Source: Trifolium pratense
Lineage: Eukaryota; Streptophyta; Magnoliopsida; Fabales; Fabaceae
Length of the DNA stretch: 64,000 nucleotides
Assembly: GCF_020283565.1 (NCBI RefSeq)
Contig: NC_060061.1
Span: 44,553,362 to 44,617,361 of the forward strand
Direction of reading: 5' to 3'
A program made the position numbers and the translations under genes. Below, in pieces: positions 11,586 to 21,505 of this stretch; the first letter of the stretch is position 1, and each line of letters starts with the position of its first letter. The notes beneath the pieces are model-generated. The model saw only the letters and a program-made list of their open reading frames with translations, did not search any database and was not told the origin of the DNA.

Positions 11586-12660
11586 ACTTTGCATTGAAAT
11601 ACGGAAAGTCAACTACAACCACATCTTTTCTCAAAGGACAATTTAGTAATTGTAATACCCAAAAATACAAATTTATTATACTACTAACTTTTTTTAATTT
11701 GCGTGAAAAACTTTAATAGGACCTTATATTAAGGAACAGAGGTGTATATTTTTAATTAGTTCATATTTTGAATACTTTTTACAGAACAAAAAAATATTTT
11801 ATCCTTAAAATAGTCCCTATAAAATGTAAATACGGACTTAAAGTAAATAATTTTTTTGGATAGACTAACTTAAAATCTCGTAATTTTGTTAAGATAAAAA
11901 ATATATTTAACCTTTAAATTAATTCATCAGATTAATTAATTACCAACAACTTAGTTAATTAAGCCCATTATATTTTCTTTTAAAAACGTTATTTCGATTT
12001 TCATTTCTATATTTTCTTAAAATGCTATTTCGATATTACATAATGACTACAGTTGCATAATTGCTACTACAAGCTTTATAAAAATTAAATATTTACACGT
12101 GCCTTTAAATTTGTATGTTTTCTTTTTAATTAATGGTGGTTGTTATCTCTCGTTAAGTCTTTGTGACTTACTCACAGTCACTTGAGTAGCAAGTTTCTAG
12201 TAGATATATAGATTTAACAGTGTCACTTTTGATAGGCCTCCATGATGGAATGCTAATTTTTGCATGCATATTTTGAATATGTTGAGTATTTGCAGCTATA
12301 TTGGAGTCTAGGAATGTTTTTATTTTGGGATGTACAAATATATTAAATATGTAGATCTTGAACTTTTGGCTGATAATGTATGGTAAATGAATCAATGAAG
12401 AACTTAACTAGTTTTTGTTTTTGTTAAAAACTATATTTCATTAAGAATTACAAATTGAGAAACATACAAACCCCCTTGCTTTAATACACCTTTATAAATA
12501 CTATTCTTTACTGCTTTATTTTATTTCATAACCATCATCTTAAATTACAAAGCCATAACTATAAATTGTTGACACTAGAAAAAGGAAAAAAACTAAAAAC
12601 TAAATATAATTATAGTATGTGTTGTATGCTCTTTGGGCATTTACGGAATCATGTGGGATT
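11586..12660. other. Intergenic, AT-rich, no gene seen
   Basis: I see no gene or clear repeat. The right end includes the probable 3' UTR of the first NCR gene. Confidence 0.6.
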
Positions 12661-12969
12661 TTAATCTTCGTACGTTCCTATAACACAACATTTACAATTA
12701 TATACTATACACTTAACTAGCAAATATGATGGGCACATAGTTCTTGGACAATCAAAATCATTATAACATTGTTTACGTCGACGAATACCTGTAAAAATTC
12801 GAATTAAAGAACGTAAATAAAATGAAAAAAAAAAGTATTGTATAAGAAGTAAAGAAAAAAATTATATTTAAGGATGATAAATAAATGATTTACCTTCAAC
12901 GTTCCTTGCAACAAGAAATAATGAAAGAAAAATAATGATAACATTAACAAGCTTGACAATTTGAGCCAT
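12661..12969 (-). CDS. Nodule-specific cysteine-rich (NCR) peptide, copy 1
   Basis: Exon 1 is 12894-12969 (76 bp, donor GTAAAT) and exon 2 is 12661-12788 (acceptor ACAG), joined in phase 1 to give 67 aa. Residues 1-26 form a hydrophobic secretion signal beginning MAQIVKLVNVIIIFL and ending NVEG, the NCR signature. The mature part has C-x5-C-x4-C-x7-C-x4-C-x-C plus a seventh Cys directly after the sixth. Family members are secreted into bacteroid-containing nodule cells and direct terminal differentiation of rhizobia. The net mature charge is about +3. The intron just after the signal peptide is typical of the family. The extra, unpaired Cys is odd. Confidence 0.93.
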
Positions 12970-13480
12970 ATTTTTCCCTCTTGCATGTAAAAAAATAATT
13001 TTATCACTTTATAATTTATAACATTTATCTTTTTTTTTTTGTTTTGTTGATATAGATGGGAGCATAAACCAAAGTTGATCCTCTTTTTACATCACTTAAA
13101 TAGATTTTAGCGATTATAAAATTGTAAGAAACACTTCTTAAAATTAGAATGTTTATTAAATGTCTCTTAAGTATATTAATGTGTTGTGTTTGACTTTAAC
13201 CCACTTAATAAAAATGTCATATAAAATAACAATCATAATTCATTATTATGTTTATTAAATTTCTGTGTATAACCTTTCACAATAAGAAAGTGAAAATCAC
13301 AAAAGATAAATGATATTGTTGGACAATATATTTACTGTATATGCTACCATGAGTGTGTTGTTGAATAAAGTTAACTGCCAAGTGAGTCAACTGTTTGACA
13401 TGAGTAAACTAGCAAATGTGGTGCATTATCCACGTACGATACCTACATGTAACTCCTAGGCGATAATTACTTTATATACT
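12970..13480 (-). promoter_or_regulatory. Duplicated upstream block of NCR copy 1
   Basis: The sequence directly upstream of the NCR start is shared with blocks upstream of the other two NCR genes: 'ataaaattat', 'tagattttagcg', 'aagaaacacttctta', and 'gtgttgtgtt...aaccca' about 230 bp out. The far part ('ttggacaata...ccatgagtgt') matches 20390-20465. Conservation in register upstream of three copies suggests a shared nodule promoter. This is inferred from position only. Confidence 0.65.
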
Positions 13481-14678
13481 TAAATTTCAAGTTCATCAAT
13501 AATTCTTCAATAGAGCATGATGTTAAGAAATCTCACATTCTGAGATGCCCTGAAGATGTGTACATAAAGTAAGTTGGTTTTGTAAGGTTAAGTTAAACCA
13601 AATACTAAATTCTAAAATGATATCAGAGTTTTTTCATGATTCATTGGATCATCTGCTATCAAGTTTCTGATTGGACCGTCCATTATTTATAAAGTAGAGG
13701 ACAGTTCAAATAAAGAAAATGCAAGCTATGCAAAAACGGATTTCAATCATTTTCTTAGCCGTATATTTGGATTAATGAAAATGCATATAGGAACAACCCA
13801 TGTTTCTAAGTTCTGCTATCTAACATTTTTTACCGTTCAAAAATTATTAATAAGAGAAAATGAAATAAATATAAGTGGTACTTTACCCACAGCCTTAAAA
13901 TTATAGTGTAGATACATCAAACCTATGTATAATGAATTTAAAAAATAAATATTTTCTTATAATAAAAATCGAAGTATTAGCTAAAGTTACTACGCCGGCC
14001 AAATCCATTAGGTAATTTTTGTTGGGTCATGAGGGGGCAGCCGTGGGATCATCCACATTGGGTTGAAGAACCACTCTACAAGTGAGTTGAACACCACACT
14101 TTAACCCAAAACCTTACGGTGTTAGATTTATGAGTCTTCTCACTTCAAAAGTGTTCAACCTCCACTTTTCTAAGCAATATGAGACTTAACTCACACGCAC
14201 AACAATCTCCCCCTCAAATGTGAGTCCTCAAATTTATTATGCACCCCCTCAAGCGAAAACTTTTTCAGCTACACTACACTTGCACCACTGTTGCTGCTGC
14301 TCAATGAGACACGCTGTCTGACCACCTTTGTTGGGATAGATTTCCAATAGGTCATAAAACCACCACCAAAAGGCGGTGGGTGCAAAAAGTCAATTTTCCA
14401 AATTCTTGGGCTAGCATAGCTAGGTGTTACTACTGTCGCAAACAAGTCAGAAACTCACTCTTTTAGTTGTATTGTATAGACTGATACCACCCCGTAGTGG
14501 TGTACTGTTGTCTGTTGCTCCCATAGTAGTGTGAAAATCAATAATTTTTTTTTGAATGACAAATATAATTTTATATATATAATAAATTGATATAAAAGAT
14601 ACATAAAATAGTCCCAAAAGGAGGTATAAGAAATACAAAGTCCCCAAAGAAAAGAAAAAATACAATGAAAACAAACAA
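13481..14678. other. Intergenic with LTR-type relics
   Basis: 14010-14220 contains a minus-strand repeat of the type running from 'tgtgttgtgcgtgtg' through 'aagcaatatgagactta' to 'caacccaatgtggatga', resembling a solo LTR or TRIM. The stretch 14450-14535 partly matches 18475-18530. No gene is recognised. Confidence 0.5.
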
Positions 14679-14692
14679 AGAAAACTCCTAAG

Positions 14693-14794
14693 CCACTAGG
14701 TTTGGTCTAGTAGTGAGAGATTTGAGTAATATGTAGGAGGTCTTAAATTCGATCCTCTCTAACTTTATTGTAACAAAAAAAAAAAAAAAGAGAG
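14693..14794 (+). mobile_element. tRNA-derived SINE with 14-bp target duplication
   Basis: It begins CCACTAGGTTTGGTCTAGTAG (A-box-like), has the B-box-like AAATTCGATCC, and ends in 'ttgtaac' plus a poly-A/GA tail. The flanks are identical 14-mers, agaaaactcctaag, at 14679-14692 and 14795-14808, showing target-primed retroposition. It is the same family as 16328-16420 and 29828-29905. Confidence 0.9.
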
Positions 14795-14928
14795 AGAAAA
14801 CTCCTAAGTCAAAAAAGAGAAACATAGCAGAAATCTAGAAAAGAAGGAAAATCAATAAATCATTGAACTCGTCTCTTCATTTCATGTACTCCCCATAGTC
14901 TTTAATAGTTCCCGTACGGATACTAAGT

Positions 14929-15345
14929 GGCACGAAATTAAGGTCCTCTACTGTAATTCGTACCATAACTCTTGCAATTTTATTCTATGTTTTTTTTTTT
15001 TTTTTTTACTTTCCCAGTCTTAAATTTTATGTTTTTATTTTATTATTTTGCAACTGCTGCTTACCATGTTTATGTGTGAGTAGTTTTTCTTCTTTTTAAG
15101 ATTATAGAAAGTAATCCAAGAATATTTTCCGTAATACATTATTTTATGCTTTTATTGTTGGAATTTTTTAACAACTTTTTTTCGTATCATATATATTGTA
15201 TTTATTTATAAATCTTAAAACAACAAACCAAAGGACTGAGAGGAGTTCCGAACCATATATTTTCCATGTAATATATGTGCTTGAGGTGATATAAAATTTT
15301 GGTTGATAAACAACATGCAAGAACGTGATATAGAAATATATTTTT
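14929..15345. repeat. Segmental duplicate downstream of NCR copy 2
   Basis: It aligns with 18629-19060, with shared blocks 'cacgaaattaaggtcctc', 'accataactcttgcaatttt', 'accatgtttatgtgtgagta', 'atatattgtatttatttata' and 'accatatattttcc'. Each copy lies 3' of an NCR gene, so the duplicated unit was larger than the gene itself. Confidence 0.8.
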
Positions 15346-16313
15346 ATGATGAAATCCATAGTTCTGGGATATATTTATTTTATTATATTATATTTTTATA
15401 AAAACAAAGCAAATCCTTAAATCTCCAACAATTCTCAATTTCTTTAAACTAAACCTAAAGAAACCTATATCTTCGTTTCTTTACAAGCCTCTGTGAGATT
15501 TATCAATACTTTTTATTACAACAATAGAACCGTGCACTTGCGGCCGATCAAAAAATCAACACTTAAGTTTTACTTTGAGTTAATGGATTGATGAAGAACA
15601 TGAGTTTGGGGTACCTTAAAGATTGTTGGGTTCTAGTGGAGTGTACTTCTGACACCGCTTTGTTTTTCTTAATTAACTTTCTCTTATAACATTTTCATTT
15701 TTATATATAATACGTTTGTCATTTCTTAACTTTCTCTTATACCTTTCTCTTATGCGCGGAAAAATCCTTCGGTAACCATATATTTTTTTATTCTACTTAT
15801 TAACTTTTAGAGTGAAAATTCATTTTGGCCTCTCACAAATTTCCGACGGGACAATTTTCTCCAAACAAAAATAAAACTCAACTTAGTTCATGATATTTTC
15901 ATATTAGGACAAACTAGTCCCTAATTTGATATATACTTGGCGCATTATAATTTTTCTTGCAAATTTGGAAGAAAATTTTCCTTCGGATTTTTCCGAGGAT
16001 TTGTAAAATAAACTATCGTATTTAATTAAAAATAAATTAGATTTAGAGCAAAATAAATTTAATCGTTGTAGAAATTAAAGTAAAAATTGTTATTCTGTTA
16101 TCTTCGCAGTAAGTAATACCTCCGGAATTAACTATATGGATTTACTAAACAGGTTTGATGCAAGAGAGTAACCGTGTGGATTTTCATTATCAAATATAGT
16201 TGTTACTTGCGGATTTTTTTTTGAAAAATCAAAATCTGCCAGAAATTACTTCTTCTTGGTGGTGAATTCCGCAGCAAAAGTCTTAGGAATGCCCGTGGAT
16301 TATTTTATATAGA
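15346..16313. other. Intergenic, AT-rich, no gene seen
   Basis: No recognisable gene or complete element is seen between the duplicated segment and the SINE. Confidence 0.55.
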
Positions 16314-16327
16314 AAAATGCAAAGTTT

Positions 16328-16420
16328 ATTTATTTTTGTTTACGTTGAAGCCGAGGATCAAACTCAATACCTCTAGCATACTATCCAAACCCTTCACTAC
16401 TGGATCAAATCTAGTGGCTT
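16328..16420 (-). mobile_element. tRNA-derived SINE, minus strand, 14-bp target duplication
   Basis: On the minus strand it starts CCACTAGATTTGATCCAGTAG, carries 'gagtttgatcctcg' as B box, and ends 'cgtaaacaaaaataaa'. Identical 14-mers aaaatgcaaagttt flank it at 16314-16327 and 16421-16434. Confidence 0.88.
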
Positions 16421-16556
16421 AAAATGCAAAGTTTGTTGATATTAAAAAAAGAAAGAAAAATGAAAATTATTGAATACAAACACAATAATTAAATAACATC
16501 TCATAGAATACTATTGTAGTGTGTATGTGTAGCTCATGGATATCTGGCACTAGGAA

Positions 16557-16886
16557 TCATGTGGGAGCATGGATGTTCCAATTAGTAACACACACACATT
16601 GTTTTCTAATACACTGCAACAGCTTAGTAATTGGGCACATAGTTCTTGGACAATCAGATTCAGTAAAACATTTTCTACCTGCAAAAATTAGAATAAAAGA
16701 ATGTAATTAAAATAGATAAAATATTGTAGAAGAAGTAAAGAAATATATTTGAAAATGATAAACAAATGACTTTTCACTTTTTTGACCAAATAGATAAATA
16801 AATATCTTACCTACAACATTCGTTGCAACAAGGAATAAGAAAAGAAAGATAATAATAATATTAACAAACTTGACAATTGCAGCCAT
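16557..16886 (-). CDS. Nodule-specific cysteine-rich (NCR) peptide, copy 2
   Basis: Exon 1 is 16811-16886 (76 bp, donor GTAAGA) and exon 2 is 16557-16678 (acceptor GCAG), giving 65 aa. The signal peptide starts MAAIVKFVNIIIIFLFLFLV. The mature peptide begins near GRKCFTESDCPRTMC and has six Cys in the pattern C-x5-C-x4-C-x7-C-x4-C-x-C, with net charge about +4. The CPRTMCP segment is identical in all three copies. The role is as for copy 1: a secreted nodule peptide acting on endosymbiotic rhizobia. The C-terminus is longer than in copy 3 and ends at a TGA lying in sequence that is 3' UTR there. Confidence 0.95.
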
Positions 16887-17190
16887 ATATATTTTCCCTT
16901 TTTGCATATAACATAATTTTATCACTTTATAATTAATTTATAAAGTTCATCCTCTTATTACATCAATTAAATAGATTTTAGCCTTATGGATTTGCAAGAA
17001 ACACTTCTTAAAATAAGAGTATTTTGTAAACGTCTTTTAATTACATTAAAGTGTTGTGTTTAACTTTTAACCCACTTAGCAAAAAAGTAACATAAAAAAC
17101 TTACTAATTATAAGAATTTCTTATTATATTTACTAAATTTCCATTATATTATAACCTTTCATGGCAAGAAAAAGGCAGTGTATATTTTTG
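16887..17190 (-). promoter_or_regulatory. Duplicated upstream block of NCR copy 2
   Basis: It contains the same ordered blocks as upstream of the other NCR genes ('ttttatcactttataattta', 'aagaaacacttctta', 'aagtgttgtgtttaac', 'cctttcatg'). It breaks off about 70 bp before a LINE fragment, so its distal part is missing. Confidence 0.65.
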
Positions 17191-17254
17191 GACAACCTAT
17201 TTTCTATATTATCGTTAAGAAATCTATTTTCTAAAGTCACAATTTGGTTTCTAT

Positions 17255-17584
17255 GACGTCGACCTTTGATGCATTATAGAATGAAAGAAGCGAGTATTAG
17301 AGTCTCCTTGAAACCATTTCGTTTTGGATTTTTGGTTAAGAATGCTTTGTAGTGTAGCTGCTCCCAAAAATTCTTAACCAACTTATTAGGATATATTAGT
17401 TGTATTTGAAGCAAGATTTCCCGTTCACAAGCAACTCCTCTACCTCATTCAACTCCTTCACGGTCTTATCAATTTTAAGATTCAAAATACCGAAAACCTC
17501 CAAATTCCAAACCTTCAATTTTTTCATCTTTTCTTTTATAACAAAAACCTTTTTGGGTTCAAATCCGTTAAATCCCACTCTCAA
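17255..17584 (-). pseudogene. L1-type LINE ORF2 fragment
   Basis: The minus-strand frame 17396-17584 reads KLKVWNLEVFG and KIDKTVKELNEVEEL, the linker between endonuclease and reverse transcriptase in plant L1 elements. Further along, FWEQLHYKAFL and, after a frame change, KWFQGDSNTRFFHSIM follow in the usual order. The fragment is frame-broken, lacks catalytic domains and is inactive. Confidence 0.85.
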
Positions 17585-17884
17585 CTTTGGTTGATTTTTT
17601 TTATTTTTTTATTTTCTATTTTCAGATAAGTATGGTGTCTAGTGCATGTACCATTCATTAAGCTATATTTGAGTATTTTGAATAACTATATTGGAGTCTA
17701 GAGTAAAGGTTCACTTTGATGGAAGTCCATAGGTTGAGATAGGAAATCAATGATATGGTATCTTTGTGATTGTAATCATGTTGATTATAATAAAAGAAGT
17801 CCTTTGGCATTGGAGTTTGTGCAGTCAACTCCTCGAAAGTTTAAAAAGTGTTTTTTTCTTTTCAAAACTTTCTATTTTTGGTTT

Positions 17885-17932
17885 CCTTAACCAGTGCCCC
17901 GGGGGCACCGGTTAGCATAACCCTTAGTATAA
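17885..17932. repeat. GTGCCCC palindromic element, copy 1
   Basis: 'ttaaccagtgccccgggggcaccggttagcat' is an imperfect palindrome of the kind found at both ends of the MITE at 19873-20053 and again at 24930-24960. It is probably a relic MITE end. Confidence 0.6.
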
Positions 17933-18149
17933 AAATAGTACTGTGTTATTTTCCTTTTCCTTTACTTATTTATTTTTTTCATGTTCTTCATGGTTTAACA
18001 GATGAGATGAAAATATGTATTGTTATAATTATTTTATTAAATAAAGTAAATTTTTATTAAAGTTTATTGACGTTTCACTTGTTTTATTTATTTGTGTTAA
18101 TTAGAGATAAATCAAGAGAATTTGAAGAAAAGAGTGAAGTTTATACATA

Positions 18150-18530
18150 TTATGATTATGATGTTTTGAAGTCCTCCAAAACGGAGAAAAAATCACGACC
18201 GTTGTCTAAATCGACAACCAGATAATAAACACTATGTAAAAATTGTTACAACACATAGACTTCACTCTCAACCACCTCATGCCCTAGTACACCCACACTC
18301 TCCAACACTTCATTATTCTAAGCAATGTGAGATTTCTCCAATATAATTTACTTAACATTTTTTCCTCCGTTAACAATGTGGGACTTGTATTGCAATCAAT
18401 CCCAACAAAGACTTGATTTATGGTAGTTGGAAAATTAGTAAATAATTAAATTATTTACTAAGTAAAAGAAAAGACTGATAAGACCCGGTTGTGGTGTGTT
18501 GCGCCCATAGTAGTGTGAAAATTATTTATA
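18150..18530. repeat. Dispersed LTR-type repeat relic
   Basis: Features such as 'aagcaatgtgagattt' and 'caatgtgggactt' are common in solo LTRs near plant genes. The right end resembles 14450-14535. No coding sequence is seen. Confidence 0.45.
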
Positions 18531-18628
18531 AATCATATATTTGCTATTAAATAAAAAAGTAGTGTTAGAATTAGTAAATAATTGAATTATTTCATGTACT
18601 CATGCAAATAATCCCTTATGAATATTGG

Positions 18629-19200
18629 GTGACACGAAATTAAGGTCCTCCTTTGTAATTCGTACCATAACTCTTGCAATTTTATTCTAAGTTTTCTTTA
18701 CTTTCCCTATCTTTAGTTTTGTGTTTTTATTTTATTTTCCAGTTATTTACCATGTTTATGTGTGAGTAGTTTTCCTTCTTATTAGGATTATAGAAAGTAA
18801 TCAGAGAATATTTTCCGTAATAAATTTGTTCATGCTTTTATTGTTCGAATTTTTAAACAAATTTTATTCATATCATATATATTGTATTTATTTATAAATC
18901 TTAGAATATCAAACCAAAGAACTGAGAGGTGCAGAAGTTGATGCTCCAAACCATATATTTTCCTTGTAACGTGTGCTTGAAGTGTTGGGAAGTCTGGGGG
19001 AGCTTAACGGACCAATGCTTCAGACTTGACAATCAACCCCAACATGATCGTAATATAAAATTTAAGTCGATAAACATCGTAAGCAAGAAAGTGAGCCTCG
19101 AAAGTGAGAGTTGTGTTATTTTAGGATTTGCTTATGCAAGTTGCTTATTAATTACATCGAGAGACATAAACGAAAATTTGATACAGAAAAATGCAAATTT
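18629..19200. repeat. Segmental duplicate downstream of NCR copy 3
   Basis: This is the partner of 14929-15345, somewhat longer on the right. It lies about 230 bp 3' of NCR copy 3. The open frame at 18929-19204 through it is not conserved in the partner copy, so I do not call a gene. Confidence 0.75.
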
Positions 19201-19431
19201 CTAGTAGCGGTTGTTGATATTAGAAAAAGAAAAAACAATTTTTTTTTTATTTTTTTGACACAAGAAAAAACAAAACTTATTGAATACAAAACACAATAAT
19301 TAAATAACAACTCATAGAATATTATTTTCGTCAAAAAAAAAAAAAAAAAACTCATAGAATATTATTGTAGTGTCTATGTGTAAGCTCTTGGATCGGGCAC
19401 TACGGAATCATGTGGGAACTTAATCTTCTAA

Positions 19432-19722
19432 TTACATTAAAACACATAGACATTTTTTTCTAATACAGTGGGCCATCATAAAAGTTGGGCACATAGTTCT
19501 TGGACACTCAGATGTACTAAAACATTTTTTACCTGTAAAAATTAAAATAAAAGAATGTAATTAAAATAGATAAACATATTATATAGGAAGTAAAGAAATA
19601 AATTTGAAAAGGATAAACAAATTACTTTCCTTTTTACCTGGATTACCTGCAGCGTTCGTTGCAACAATGAATAAGGAAAGAAAGATAATGATAATATTAA
19701 CAAACTTGACAATTGCATCCAT
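19432..19722 (-). CDS. Nodule-specific cysteine-rich (NCR) peptide, copy 3
   Basis: Exon 1 is 19647-19722 and exon 2 is 19432-19532 (acceptor ACAG), giving 58 aa. The signal peptide is MDAIVKFVNIIIIFLSLFIV, cleaved near ATNAAG. The mature peptide starts KKCFSTSECPRTMC, has six Cys in C-x5-C-x4-C-x7-C-x4-C-x-C spacing and ends ..CLCVLM, with net charge about +5, the most basic of the three. A second donor 9 bp further in (GTAAAA, exon end 19638) is in frame and would add Asn-Pro-Gly before the first Lys. The first donor matches the other two genes. Confidence 0.94.
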
Positions 19723-20480
19723 ATATATTTTCCCTTTTTGCATATATATATATGACATAATTTTATCACTTTATGATTTATAAAGTTCATCCTCTCATTA
19801 TATCAATTAAATAGATTTTAGCGCTTATGAATTTGTAAGAAACACTTCTTAAATAAGAGTATATTTAATAAAGGGTCATGTTATAACTTGTGCCCTAAGG
19901 GCACATGTTCAGCTACCTAAAAATAGAAATATAGTATTTAATGATACAAAAAATTTAATATTTAGATAATTAAATACACCACATGTTCAATAAATTTTTT
20001 TCCACATTTATCTTCTTAACATGTGCCCTTAAGGGCACAAGTTAACATTCTCCTTTAATAAATGTCTCTTAATTAGATTAAAGTGTTGTGTTTAACTTTT
20101 AACCCCCACTTAGTAAAAAGGTAACATAAAAAATTTACTAATTATAAGAATTCCTTATTATATTTACTAAATTTTCATTATATTATAACCTTTCATGTAA
20201 GAAAAAGACAGTGTATATTGTTGGACAAATTTACTACATATGCTACCTATCATGACTCCATGAGTGTATTAACCCACTTAGTAAAAAGATAACATAAAAA
20301 ATTTACTAATCATAAGAATTCATTATTATATTTACTACATTTCCATTATATTATAATCTTTCATGGTAAGAAAAAGAAAATGTCACAAAAGATGAATAAT
20401 ATTGTTGTTGGACAACCTATTTACTATATATGCCTACCATCTCCATGAGTGTATTGTTGGACTAAAGTTAACAATTGCTA
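19723..20480 (-). promoter_or_regulatory. Duplicated upstream block of NCR copy 3, interrupted by a MITE
   Basis: The proximal part matches the other NCR promoters to 'aagaaacacttcttaaata'. A 181-bp MITE then interrupts it, and homology resumes at 20054 with 'aataaatgtctcttaatt' and 'aaagtgttgtgtttaac'. A further partial copy of the distal block starts near 20270 ('aacccacttagtaaaaag...ttggacaacc...ccatgagtgta'), so the distal promoter part is duplicated in tandem here. Confidence 0.65.
19873..20053. mobile_element. 181-bp MITE with 9-bp target duplication in NCR promoter
   Basis: Inverted ends each hold an inner palindrome: 'acttgtgccctaagggcaca' on the left and 'tgtgcccttaagggcacaag' on the right. 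The 9-mer tttaataaa flanks both sides (19864-19872 and 20054-20062), a Mutator-like length. It cleanly splits sequence that is continuous in the other NCR promoters. Confidence 0.85.
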
Positions 20481-20757
20481 CATGTGACTTATAGATTATA
20501 GTTTGATAACTTCTCTTATGGCCTCCATGATTTTTTTATACCTCCAAAAATCTCATTTTTTGCCCTTAAAATAATTCGGAATGCAGAAATTGAAGATTTT
20601 TCGAAGTTTGTCTAGTGCAAATTCAAGAAAAATCCGGGAAACAGAAATCGAAGTTTTTCGTCAAGGCAAAAAAAATCGGTAAATAGAAACCGAATTTTTT
20701 TTATCGAAGGGCAAAAAAGGAAATCCGGCGGGAGGTTGAAAGAAACATAGCGGCCAG

Positions 20758-21415
20758 AAGAGAAGCCATGCTATAGATTTACATCCTCCATGGAGACCTC
20801 TCAAAGAAATAGTTTTAGCTATTTGCCAAATAATGTTTTTGGATGCCCTCAACTTTGAGATATTAAAATCCTTTACTAGTAGAAATTTCATTATTTCTAG
20901 AATAATTTGATCATTAAGTGCAAACCTTTGTTGATTTGCGAGAATAATACCAATATCGATAACGATTACGTCAATATACTCTTCTTCTTGGTAGCATGCT
21001 GAAGCATATAACTCCTCTAGTTGTGATTCTTGTGAACATTTCATTTATTGCTCCATTAGACATTTTGACAAATCTAGCAGCTTCTGACTTTCGAGTTTTC
21101 CTATTTTGATCGGAAGCTCGTTGAACTCATAAACGTCGCAAGCCATGAACCTCTAGTCCTTTAAGATTTGGACCATGCAATTGACAGAAGATGGATTTTC
21201 ATTATACCACCATGAGGATAATGCAAAACAATCTCTTATTTTGTTATCCTTTGCCACAATGCTAAGTGGTTTGTCAACATTTTTACCTGATCTACTTGCA
21301 ATCCATAAGGCTGCATCATGAACCATGATATGCATCTTCGCGGAACCACGCATCAACAAACTTGACTCCAAAAGTCTGTTTGTGCATGCTTCGACCAAAC
21401 ATCCTTTTGGTAAAC
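20758..21415 (-). pseudogene. CNL resistance-gene fragment
   Basis: The minus-strand piece 21153-21398 reads ..LESSLLMRGSAKMHIMVHDAALWIASRSG, the MHD region of a CNL NB-ARC domain with MHD changed to MHI. It is followed by DCFALSSWWYNENPS. After a deletion and stops, LRR sequence resumes (QLEELYASACY, ISLRGLHGGCKS) and ends at 20758. The P-loop and most LRRs are missing. It is closely similar to the CNL genes at 25566 and 29956. Confidence 0.85.
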
Positions 21416-21505
21416 CCTAGTCGTTTTCCCGTTTCTAGATTTCTTGCAATGAAGCACACATGATAAATTGATAATGTTGGTAGCTCACATGATATTTTTG
21501 AAATT

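Noticed and set aside
12804..13007. 67-aa minus-strand frame starting before the NCR gene
   Set aside because: It reads the signal-peptide exon in the wrong frame and runs through the intron. The spliced NCR model fits much better.
19542..19790. 82-aa minus-strand frame over NCR copy 3
   Set aside because: Same case: a shadow of exon 1 in another frame plus intron.
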